Source: Roseovarius arcticus
GTDB taxonomy: Bacteria; Pseudomonadota; Alphaproteobacteria; Rhodobacterales; Rhodobacteraceae
Direction: 5' to 3'
Assembly: GCF_006125015.1 (NCBI RefSeq)
Contig: NZ_SZZN01000001.1
Coordinates: 2,232,001 to 2,296,000 of the forward strand
DNA length: 64,000 bases
The notes beneath the pieces were generated by a model. It made no database searches and was not told the origin of the DNA. It saw only the letters and a list, made by a program, of their open reading frames with translations. Position numbers and translations under genes: made by a program. This document shows positions 55,877 to 63,218 of this stretch, one piece after another. The stretch's first letter is position 1. Each line of letters begins with the position of its first letter.

Positions 55877-56941
55877 TTAATCGCCGAGTCGGCCAAAACT
55901 TAGACCGGAGATAAGCTGGCGCAGGCCAAGCGCGGCCCCGGCAAAGATTGAGCAGAAGACGATAGGCGCATTGAGTGTGAGCAGCGAAAAGGCAGAGAGG
56001 CCTTGCCCGATAGTGCACCCCATCGCCAGCGCTGCGCCCAAGCCCATAAGGGCCGCGCCCAGAACCTGCCGTTTCAATTCGCGCGGATCTTCGCAAGCCT
56101 CCCAGCGAAATTGCCCTTTGATCAGGCTGCCCAAAAATGCCCCCATGAGCACGCCCGCGACAGAGCCCACGCCGAATGTCAGCCCGCCGCCGCTGGACGT
56201 CATCAGGAACAAGAGCGCCTCGCCCAGAGGTGACGCGAAATTGTGGCTATTGATTGGTGAGACGCCAAAGCCCGTATCGGCGACCCACTGGGTCCCGGCC
56301 CATCCGCTGACGATGGCGGCCCCCACCAGTGCGGCCCAGATCACGGCCCCTGGCTGACCGATAAAATCGCGCGACCAGAGCGCCCATGCGGTTATCGCTG
56401 CGCTGATCATCAGTCCCCATGCCAACACAGGAATTCCGGTAAGGGCACTTAGCGCACCGGGGTAGCTGCGGATTTCTGTCGGCATGTCCGTCAACGCCAA
56501 TCCGGCTATGCGCAACTGCGCCAGCGGACCGGAGAGGGCAACATAGGTGCTGATCCCCAACACCATCACGATCACAAACGACCGCAGGTCACCTCCACCA
56601 AACCGGGCCAGCGCACCGAATCCGCAATTGCCCGCCAGCGCCATACCGTAGCCAAAGAGCAGCCCGCCAAGGACCCCGAACGCGGGCGACCATGGCGCAA
56701 GGTGATAGATGGTCTGCGACGCGTCTAGCACCCCGACCCCGATTAAGCCGAAGCTGCCCAATCCGGCCACGCCAATGGCCAGCCCCCACATACGCAGGCG
56801 TACACTGTTGTTTTGATAAACATAATCCTCGATCGCGCCGAGCGTGCAGAACCGCCCCAGCCGCGCGGCCAACCCTAAAATAACACCACCGAAAAGGCCA
56901 AAGAGGGCCAATATAATCGTATCCGAAATTGCGCCCGTCAT
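55877..56941 (-). CDS. YeeE/YedE family thiosulfate/sulfur transporter
   Basis: Membrane protein of 354 residues with about ten spans in two pseudo-repeats. Conserved cysteine motifs are present (LGRFCTLGAIEDY near residue 30, ALAGNCGFGALARF near 105 and AMGCTIGQGLSAF near 310), as in YeeE/TsuA thiosulfate importers. It is probably co-transcribed with soxR and soxS. The TAA stop touches a transposase relic in the same frame, so the 3' end may have been reshaped. Transported species is inferred as thiosulfate or another sulfur compound. Confidence 0.88.
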   Translation of the reverse strand: MTGAISDTIILALFGLFGGVILGLAARLGRFCTLGAIEDYVYQNNSVRLRMWGLAIGVAGLGSFGLIGVGVLDASQTIYHLAPWSPAFGVLGGLLFGYGMALAGNCGFGALARFGGGDLRSFVIVMVLGISTYVALSGPLAQLRIAGLALTDMPTEIRSYPGALSALTGIPVLAWGLMISAAITAWALWSRDFIGQPGAVIWAALVGAAIVSGWAGTQWVADTGFGVSPINSHNFASPLGEALLFLMTSSGGGLTFGVGSVAGVLMGAFLGSLIKGQFRWEACEDPRELKRQVLGAALMGLGAALAMGCTIGQGLSAFSLLTLNAPIVFCSIFAGAALGLRQLISGLSFGRLGD

Positions 56942-56983
56942 GATGGGTTCCCTGCTGGGCCTCGCGCGCTGAGGGCGCGGCTA

Positions 56984-57316
56984 TCAATCTTTGCAGAACA
57001 GATCATAGACCAGATCGAGTATCTGAACGGCGCGCGGGTCTGTCAGACTATAGTAGATCGCCTTGCCTTCGCGGCGCGGGGCGACCAAACCTTCGGTGCG
57101 CAGCCGCGACAATTGCTGCGATACCGCCGCCTGCCGCGACGATAGCAGCGTTTCCAGTTCGGTCACTGATTTCTCGCCGGTGGCCAGATGGCACAGGATC
57201 ATCAGGCGGCCCTCATGGCTAATTGCCTTGAGAAATTGCGACGCATCGCACGCGTTCTGCATCATCCGATCAATCTCGGCGCTGGACATGTCGTTCGTGA
57301 TGACGGGCAATGACAT
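56984..57316 (-). CDS. soxR: ArsR-family sulfur-responsive repressor SoxR
   Basis: Winged-helix repressor of 110 residues. Two cysteines (C42 in LMILCHLATGE and C108 in DLFCKD) match in position the pair that forms a polysulfide bridge in SqrR/BigR-type sensors, so persulfide should relieve repression of sox. Recognition helix is SSRQAAVSQQLSRLRTEGLV. It lies between yeeE and soxS, as in Paracoccus where SoxR controls the sox operon. Confidence 0.93.
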   Translation of the reverse strand: MSLPVITNDMSSAEIDRMMQNACDASQFLKAISHEGRLMILCHLATGEKSVTELETLLSSRQAAVSQQLSRLRTEGLVAPRREGKAIYYSLTDPRAVQILDLVYDLFCKD

Positions 57317-57412
57317 TTTTGCTGAAAATCCGTTTTCTTCCGGCTTGAGTAACGCCTAATTATGCGTATGGCAATTCTGCCGGGCAAGCGCAGGTACGCA
57401 AGGCCTCAGCGC

Positions 57413-57766
57413 TTATTCAGCGGCAGGGACACCGTTTTCGTCCAGCAGCTTTCGCAGTACAAACCAAAAGAATTCATCGCCGGCATATCCCTCAATCCGG
57501 GCCAGCTCCTTGTCGCCCTCAACCAGCACAAAGGTGGGCGTAAAGACGGGAGGCGAGGTGAATTCAATATCGTCAGGCAGATCGCGCAAATCAACGCGGT
57601 GCAGCGGCGCGCGCGTACCCTCGTCTGTTTTAGGATAAATATCTGCAATTTCTGCATTCCACTGCGCGCACCAGTGGCAACCTTCCTGCTCGACCATGAC
57701 AAGTTCGGCCGCGATTATGGGCAGGGGAACGCATCCCAATAAGAGGGCCAGTGCCAAGCGTTTCAT
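57413..57766 (-). CDS. soxS: Periplasmic thioredoxin-like protein SoxS
   Basis: Thioredoxin-fold protein of 117 residues with a signal peptide (cleavage near IIAA-ELVM) and the redox motif CHWC around residues 30-33. In Paracoccus SoxS reactivates SoxYZ by thiol-disulfide exchange. Position next to soxR and divergent from soxV matches that cluster. Conserved cis-proline loop TPTFVLVEG is present. Confidence 0.92.
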   Translation of the reverse strand: MKRLALALLLGCVPLPIIAAELVMVEQEGCHWCAQWNAEIADIYPKTDEGTRAPLHRVDLRDLPDDIEFTSPPVFTPTFVLVEGDKELARIEGYAGDEFFWFVLRKLLDENGVPAAE

Positions 57767-57843
57767 CGGAGTTCCGATTGACGTATCAATGAGGTATAGA
57801 ATATCGTGAATATGTGGTCAGCACAAGAGCCGGAGCAGTTGCC
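57767..57843. promoter_or_regulatory. soxS-soxV divergent promoter with candidate SoxR site
   Basis: 77 bases drive soxSR-yeeE leftward and soxV rightward. ATTGACGTATCAAT (57777-57790) is a dyad with 5-base arms; behind it lies an AT-rich TATAGAATATCGTGAATATG. A TAGA...GAAT pattern recurs in the soxW-soxX gap with different spacing. In Paracoccus pantotrophus SoxR binds the soxS-soxV and soxW-soxX intergenic regions, so these two places are the expected ones; the exact site here is inferred. Confidence 0.45.
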
Positions 57844-58581
57844 ATGTTCGATGTTTCCCTGATGGGCGCGTTTCTAGGCGGTCTGATCGTTTTCTTCTCG
57901 CCCTGCATCCTGCCTATTGTGCCATTCTACCTCAGCTATATGGCCGGCGCATCTATGTCCGAAATCAGCGCAGAGGGCGCACTTGCGCCGGGCGTGCGCA
58001 GGCGCGCGTTTCTGGCATCAATCATGTTCTCGCTGGGCATTGTCACAGTGTTTGTCCTGCTGGGCGCCGCTGCCTACGGGCTAAGCCAGACGTTCCGCGG
58101 AATGCAAACCGAATTTCGGCTGTTCGCTGCGCTGGTCGTGCTGGTGATGGGCCTGCATTTTCTGGGTGTGTTTCGCATTGGCTTCCTTAACCGGGCGTTT
58201 CAGATGGACGCCGGAAATACGCAGAACATGTCAATCCTTGGCGCCTATGTCGTCGGCTTTGCCTTTGCCGCCGGGTGGACGCCTTGCGTCGGCGGCGTGC
58301 TGACCGCGGTTGTATTCACCGCCAGCACCGAGGCGACAGCCCTGCGAGGGCTCGTCCTGCTGCTGGTCTTTGGCGTGGCAATGACGGCGCCGTTTGTCAT
58401 TGCGTCCCTGTTCATTGGGCCGTTCCTGAAATTCGCGTCCAAGTTCCGCCGCCACCTGCCCAAGGTTGAAAAGGCCATGGGCCTGCTGATGATCCTCTTT
58501 GCCGCGCTTATCGCGACCGACAGCGTTAACTATATCGCGCAGTGGATGCTGGAAACCTTTCCCGCGTTCCAAAACATTTAG
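57844..58581 (+). CDS. soxV: CcdA-like thiol transporter SoxV
   Basis: Six-span inner-membrane protein of 245 residues that carries electrons from cytoplasmic thioredoxin to periplasmic SoxW. Redox cysteines are in FFSPCILPIVP (near residue 20) and GWTPCVGG (near 145). ATG at 57844 is preceded by GGAG; the frame is open to 57814 but begins badly. First gene of the plus-strand sox operon, 12 bases before soxW. Confidence 0.94.
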   Translation: MFDVSLMGAFLGGLIVFFSPCILPIVPFYLSYMAGASMSEISAEGALAPGVRRRAFLASIMFSLGIVTVFVLLGAAAYGLSQTFRGMQTEFRLFAALVVLVMGLHFLGVFRIGFLNRAFQMDAGNTQNMSILGAYVVGFAFAAGWTPCVGGVLTAVVFTASTEATALRGLVLLLVFGVAMTAPFVIASLFIGPFLKFASKFRRHLPKVEKAMGLLMILFAALIATDSVNYIAQWMLETFPAFQNI

Positions 58582-58593
58582 GGAGATTGCCCA

Positions 58594-59172
58594 ATGAAAC
58601 GCTTGCTTGCCGTATTGATCCTGACCCTCCTGCCCGCCTTTGCCGTCGCCGCCACGCTGGGTGACGACGGGCTGCACAAAGAGGACTGGATGCGCGACAC
58701 GTTCAAAGACCTAAGCGAGGATCTGGCCGAGGCCAACGCAGAGGGCAAGCGGCTGGTGATCATGGTCGAACAACGCGGCTGCATCTATTGCGACAAGATG
58801 CACAAGGAGGTCTTCTCACGCGACGACGTGGCCAGCTACATTCGCGATAACTTCTTTGTCGTGCAGGTTAATCTACATGGCGACACCGAAATGACCGACT
58901 TTGACGGCGAAACGCTGACCGAAAAGCAGGCGACCCGCAAATGGGGGCTGCTTTTCACCCCATCGATTCTATTCCTGCCAGAAGAGGTCGAGGACGGTGC
59001 GACCGCGCAATCAGCTTCGGTCGCGCTGATGCCGGGTGCGTTCGGCGCCGGGACGACGCTGGATATGTTCACTTGGGTGAATGAGAAGCGCTACGAGATT
59101 GATTCTGCAGAGGATTTTCAAAGGTATCACGCGCGCCGCATTCAAGAGCGGGCAAATGGTTCGACAGATTAA
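58594..59172 (+). CDS. soxW: Periplasmic thioredoxin SoxW
   Basis: Secreted thioredoxin-fold protein of 192 residues, signal peptide ending near AVA-ATLGDD, redox motif CIYC (about residues 62-65) and a cis-proline loop LFTPSILFLPE. SoxV reduces it, and it is part of the reductant supply to the Sox system. AGGGAG lies before the ATG. Confidence 0.93.
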   Translation: MKRLLAVLILTLLPAFAVAATLGDDGLHKEDWMRDTFKDLSEDLAEANAEGKRLVIMVEQRGCIYCDKMHKEVFSRDDVASYIRDNFFVVQVNLHGDTEMTDFDGETLTEKQATRKWGLLFTPSILFLPEEVEDGATAQSASVALMPGAFGAGTTLDMFTWVNEKRYEIDSAEDFQRYHARRIQERANGSTD

Positions 59173-59267
59173 AGACGATTCAGCTGTTTATTGGTGAACT
59201 TACCCTTGCTTGATTGCGGGTCGGTATCCTAGAGTATGCTAGATTTTGAATGTGTTTGGGAGGACGC
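59173..59267 (+). promoter_or_regulatory. soxW-soxX gap with candidate promoter and SoxR site
   Basis: 95 bases including CTAGAGTATGCTAG (CTAG arms, 59229-59242) and TAGATTTTGAATGTG, which resembles the soxS-soxV region. In Paracoccus this gap is a SoxR-bound second promoter for the structural sox genes. Boxes cannot be fixed here. Confidence 0.4.
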
Positions 59268-59741
59268 ATGGAACGCACACTTCTCGTGATATTGGCTTTT
59301 GCTGCATCGACTGGTGCCGCAACCGCAGCAGAGATAGCGCCGTCGGATGTGTCCTACGTCGACGGCAGCGTCGAGACATCGCTGACCGGCGTGGCGGGCG
59401 ACGCGGAAAGCGGGCGCACGATCGTCGGCAACAAGGGACTGGGCAACTGTGTTGCCTGCCATCAGGTTACCGATCTGTCAGATGTGCCCTTTCAAGGCGA
59501 GATAGGGCCGATGCTGGACGGCGCCGGCGACCGCTGGAGCGAGGCGGAACTGCGCGGCATCGTCGCCAACGCCAAGATGATGTTCGACGAAAGCCTGATG
59601 CCGTCCTTCTACAAGACCGAAGGCTTCATCCGGCCCGGCAAGGCCTACACAGGCAAAGCGGCCGACGATACGCTCGGCCCGCTATTGGAGGCGCAGCAGG
59701 TCGAAGATGTGGTGGCCTATCTCACCACCCTGAAAGAATAA
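59268..59741 (+). CDS. soxX: Cytochrome c SoxX
   Basis: Small subunit of SoxXA, the heterodimeric cytochrome that conjugates thiosulfate onto SoxY. Signal peptide ends near ATA-AEIAP; heme motif CVACH (C61, C64, H65) and distal ligand M111 (LMPSFYK). 157 residues. GGGAGGA stands 5-6 bases before the ATG at 59268. Confidence 0.96.
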   Translation: MERTLLVILAFAASTGAATAAEIAPSDVSYVDGSVETSLTGVAGDAESGRTIVGNKGLGNCVACHQVTDLSDVPFQGEIGPMLDGAGDRWSEAELRGIVANAKMMFDESLMPSFYKTEGFIRPGKAYTGKAADDTLGPLLEAQQVEDVVAYLTTLKE

Positions 59742-59793
59742 TGATCTGCCACAGGTTAAGAACGGCCCAGACGGGCCAAACGGAGGTTCATAC

Positions 59794-60210
59794 ATGCAAC
59801 TGACACGACGTAATGCAATTCTGATGGGGGCTGGCGCGATCCTGATGACCGGCCTGCCCCTGCGCGCCTCGGCTGCGGGCGAAGATGCAATCGCAGCCTT
59901 CACTGGCGGCGCTGAGGTCGGCGAAGGTGATATTAAGCTGACCGCACCTGAAATCGCCGAGAACGGTAACACCGTCCCGATTGAGGTATCCTCGGATAGC
60001 GCGGCTGAGATCTTGGTGCTTGCCCTTGGCAACCCGACGCCGGCAGTGGCGACGTTCAAGTTTGGTCCGCTGGCTGCATCACGCTCGGCGTCGACGCGTA
60101 TCCGCCTTGCCGGTACGCAGGACGTCGTGGCCATCGCCAAGCTGGAGGACGGCTCCTTCGTCAAAGCATCCACTACGGTTAAAGTCACAATCGGCGGCTG
60201 CGGCGGCTAA
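59794..60210 (+). CDS. soxY: Sulfur carrier protein SoxY
   Basis: Covalent carrier of the sulfur intermediates. 138 residues start with a Tat-like signal (LTRRNAILMGAG) and end in the flexible GGCGG swinging arm with the reactive cysteine at the second-last triplet. It is secreted with SoxZ as a folded heterodimer. GGAGG precedes the ATG. It is 14 bases before soxZ. Confidence 0.96.
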   Translation: MQLTRRNAILMGAGAILMTGLPLRASAAGEDAIAAFTGGAEVGEGDIKLTAPEIAENGNTVPIEVSSDSAAEILVLALGNPTPAVATFKFGPLAASRSASTRIRLAGTQDVVAIAKLEDGSFVKASTTVKVTIGGCGG

Positions 60211-60224
60211 TAGGAGTTAGAGAC

Positions 60225-60554
60225 ATGGCAGAAGGTGTAAAACCTCGCGTAAAGGTCCCCAAGACGGCATCGGCCGGCGAAGTGATCGTGATCAAGACAT
60301 TGATCAGCCACAAGATGGAGTCCGGTCAGCGCAAGGATGGTGACGGCAACGTCATTCCGCGCTCGATCATCAACCGCTTTACCTGCGATTTCAACGGCGA
60401 GAATGTCGTGGATGTCACGCTGGAACCGGCGATTTCGACCAATCCGTATCTGGAGTTCGAGGCTACCGTGCCCGCGTCGGGCGAATTCAAGTTCACATGG
60501 TACGATGACGACGGGTCGGTCTACGAAGAAATCAAGAAGATCGCCGTAGAGTGA
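60225..60554 (+). CDS. soxZ: SoxZ, partner of SoxY
   Basis: 109-residue immunoglobulin-like protein without own signal peptide, exported as a complex with SoxY. Conserved start KPRVKVPKTASAGEVIVIKTLISHKMESG and VPASGEFKFTWYDDDG near the end identify the family. GGAG precedes the ATG. Followed by soxA. Confidence 0.95.
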   Translation: MAEGVKPRVKVPKTASAGEVIVIKTLISHKMESGQRKDGDGNVIPRSIINRFTCDFNGENVVDVTLEPAISTNPYLEFEATVPASGEFKFTWYDDDGSVYEEIKKIAVE

Positions 60555-60579
60555 GCCAACTGTCTTGGGAGGGACAAGG

Positions 60580-61425
60580 ATGAAACGACTGACCGCTACC
60601 TTTACTGTCGGCCTCATGGCCGCGACACTGGCCTCGGCAGACCCGGTGGATGACACCCTTATCGTGAACGGGGAAACCGAGATCGTCACGCGCACGGCTC
60701 CGTCACCCGTCGTAGCGGACGTGCTGGATGAGGTGATCTCTGGCTGGCATTACCGGGGGACCGAAACGCGTGCCATGCAGGCCGACGATTTCGACAATCC
60801 CGGCATGATCTTCGTCGAGCAGGCCGAAGACGTCTGGAACACCGCCGAAGGGTCGGAAGGCAAGTCTTGCGCCGACTGTCATGGCGCATCCGAGGAGATG
60901 GCCGGCGTGCGCCCCGTCTATCCCAAGTGGAACGAGGAGGCAGGCGAGGTCCGCACATTGGAGATGCAGATCAACGATTGCCGCGAGACCCGCATGGGCG
61001 CGGAACCGTGGAAGTATACCAGCGGCGACATGGTCAATATGACCGCGCTGATTTCTTCGGTATCGCGCGGCATGCCTGTCGACGTGGCCATAGATGGCCC
61101 TGCTCAATCCACGTGGGAGCAAGGCAAGGAGCTGTATTATACACGCTTCGGTCAGCTTGAGCTGGCCTGCGCATCCTGCCACGAGGCCAACAATGGCAAG
61201 ATGATCCGCGCAGACCATCTGAGCCAAGGGCAGATCAACGGCTTTCCAGTTTACCGCCTTAAAAACACCAAGCTGAATGCGGCTCATTCGCGCTTCAAGG
61301 GCTGCATACGCGATACCCGCGCTGAGACCTTTGAGCCCGGCAGCCCCGAGTTCATCGCGCTTGAGCTGTATGTCGCCTCGCGCGGCAACGGACTGGGCAT
61401 TGAGGGCCCGTCAGTCCGCAACTAA
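60580..61425 (+). CDS. soxA: Diheme-type cytochrome SoxA
   Basis: Large subunit of SoxXA, 281 residues. Signal peptide ends near ASA-DPVDD. Two heme motifs: CADCH (C97, C100, H101) and CASCH (C197, C200, H201). Cysteines C134 (NDCRET) and C242 (GCIRD, the persulfide ligand near the active site) fit axial ligands. GGAGG precedes the ATG at 60580. A strong terminator lies directly after the stop. Confidence 0.95.
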   Translation: MKRLTATFTVGLMAATLASADPVDDTLIVNGETEIVTRTAPSPVVADVLDEVISGWHYRGTETRAMQADDFDNPGMIFVEQAEDVWNTAEGSEGKSCADCHGASEEMAGVRPVYPKWNEEAGEVRTLEMQINDCRETRMGAEPWKYTSGDMVNMTALISSVSRGMPVDVAIDGPAQSTWEQGKELYYTRFGQLELACASCHEANNGKMIRADHLSQGQINGFPVYRLKNTKLNAAHSRFKGCIRDTRAETFEPGSPEFIALELYVASRGNGLGIEGPSVRN

Positions 61426-61431
61426 AATCTG

Positions 61432-61464
61432 AAGGCCCCGCACGGCAACCGTGCGGGGCTTTTT
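61432..61464 (+). terminator. Intrinsic terminator between soxA and soxB
   Basis: GCCCCGCACGG (61435-61445) pairs perfectly with CCGTGCGGGGC (61449-61459), 11 bp with a 3-base loop, then five T. It begins seven bases after the soxA stop and lies 28 bases before the soxB start, within an operon that would otherwise be continuous. Confidence 0.9.
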
Positions 61465-61491
61465 CGTCTTATTATATTCAGGAATACGCAT

Positions 61492-63189
61492 ATGATATCC
61501 CGGCGTGACTTTCTTCAGACCAGCATGGCGGCCAGCGCGATCCTCGGTGCATCGGGGTTTGGGCAATGGGGACGCATCGCCGCGCAGCAGACACTGACGC
61601 AGGACCAGCTTCTGGAATTCGAAAACTTCGGAAATGTCTCGTTGATCCATATCACCGACATTCACGCCCAGCTAAAGCCGATCTATTTCCGCGAGCCGTC
61701 CGTGAACCTCGGTGTCGGCCCTAACAAGGGCAAGGTGCCCCATGTGACAGGCGCTGATTTTCGCAGGATGTACGGCATCGACGACGGCTCTTATGCCCAT
61801 TATGCGCTGTCATCAGGCGATTTCACCGCCCTAGCTGAGGGATATGGCCGCGTTGGCGGGCTGGACCGCGTCGCGACCGTTATCAATCAGATCCGCTCGG
61901 AGAGGCCCGATGCGCTGCTGCTGGACGGCGGCGACACTTGGCACGGCAGCTATACCTGCTACCAGACGCAAGGTCAGGATATGGTCGACGTGATGAACGC
62001 GCTGAGGCCGGATGCGATGACATTTCACTGGGAATTCACGCTGGGGTCCGAGCGTGTGCAGGAGATCGTCGAGGGGCTGCCGTTTGCCGCCCTTGGCCAG
62101 AACATATTCGACGCCGAATGGGACGAGCCGTCCGAGCTGTTTCCGCCCTACAAGATGTTCGAGCGCGGCGGCGTTAAGATCGCTGTCATCGGCCAAGCCT
62201 TTCCCTATATGCCGATCGCCAATCCGGGCTGGATGTTCCCTGAATACTCCTTTGGTATCCGCGACGAGAACATGCAAAAAATGGTTGATGAGGCCCGTGC
62301 CGAGGGGGCCGAACTGGTAGTCTGCCTTAGCCACAATGGCTTTGACGTCGATAAGAAGATGGCGGGCATCGTCAAGGGCATCGACGTGATCCTGTCCGGT
62401 CACACCCATGACGCCCTGCCTGAGCCTGTGCTGGTTGGCGAGACGATCATCGTCGCGTCGGGGTCTAATGGCAAATTTGTCAGCCGCGTCGATCTGGACG
62501 TTCGCGATGGACGCATGATGGGCTTTCGTCACAAGCTGATTCCGATCCTGTCGGACGTGATTGAGCCGGACAAGGAGGTCGCCGCCGTCATCGACGAGGT
62601 CCGCGCGCCATACGAGGAGGCAATGGCCGAGGTGATCGGTAAGAGCGACAGCCTGCTCTACCGTCGTGGCAATTTCAACGGCACATGGGATGATGTGATT
62701 TGCGATGCCCTACTGTCCGAGCGCGAGGCCGACATCGCCCTGAGCCCCGGTGTGCGCTGGGGCCCGTCGATCCTGCCCGGCCAGGACATCACCCGCGAAG
62801 ATATCTGGAACGTCACCTCAATGACCTACGGCGAGGCCTACCGCACTGAAATGACAGGTGAGTATCTTCATGTCGTGCTGGAGGATGTGGCCGATAACCT
62901 GTTCAACCCCGACCCTTACTACCAGCAGGGCGGCGATATGGTGCGCACAGGCGGCCTTGGATACCGCATCGACATCTCAAAACCGCAGGGCCAACGCATC
63001 AGCGAGATGACCCTGCTGAAAACCGGCGAGCGGATCGACCCGTCCAAGAGTTACCAGATCGCTGGATGGGCCTCTGTCAACGAGGGCACCGAAGGCCCGC
63101 CAATCTGGGACGTGGTCGAGGCCCACATCCGCAAGAAGGGCACGGTCAGCGCGCCCGATAACGACAGCGTAGAGGTGGTCGGGCTATGA
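61492..63189 (+). CDS. soxB: Sulfate thioesterase/thiohydrolase SoxB
   Basis: Dimanganese hydrolase of 565 residues that releases sulfate from SoxY-bound thiosulfonate. Tat signal (SRRDFLQTSMAA); metal-binding segments HITDIHAQ (D56, H58), DGGDTWHGS, LSHNGFD and SGHTHDALPE of the 5'-nucleotidase fold are present. The variant MTFHWEFT, in place of the usual GNHEF, is typical of SoxB. Confidence 0.96.
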   Translation: MISRRDFLQTSMAASAILGASGFGQWGRIAAQQTLTQDQLLEFENFGNVSLIHITDIHAQLKPIYFREPSVNLGVGPNKGKVPHVTGADFRRMYGIDDGSYAHYALSSGDFTALAEGYGRVGGLDRVATVINQIRSERPDALLLDGGDTWHGSYTCYQTQGQDMVDVMNALRPDAMTFHWEFTLGSERVQEIVEGLPFAALGQNIFDAEWDEPSELFPPYKMFERGGVKIAVIGQAFPYMPIANPGWMFPEYSFGIRDENMQKMVDEARAEGAELVVCLSHNGFDVDKKMAGIVKGIDVILSGHTHDALPEPVLVGETIIVASGSNGKFVSRVDLDVRDGRMMGFRHKLIPILSDVIEPDKEVAAVIDEVRAPYEEAMAEVIGKSDSLLYRRGNFNGTWDDVICDALLSEREADIALSPGVRWGPSILPGQDITREDIWNVTSMTYGEAYRTEMTGEYLHVVLEDVADNLFNPDPYYQQGGDMVRTGGLGYRIDISKPQGQRISEMTLLKTGERIDPSKSYQIAGWASVNEGTEGPPIWDVVEAHIRKKGTVSAPDNDSVEVVGL

Positions 63190-63218
63190 GCGATAAAAAC
63201 CCCAAGACGGAGGACGTC

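Noticed and set aside
57324..57337. GAAAATCCGTTTTC dyad just ahead of soxR as an autoregulatory site.
   Set aside because: Arms of only 5 A/T-rich bases; the position overlaps where the soxR ribosome-binding site should be, and no second copy was found in the other sox gaps.
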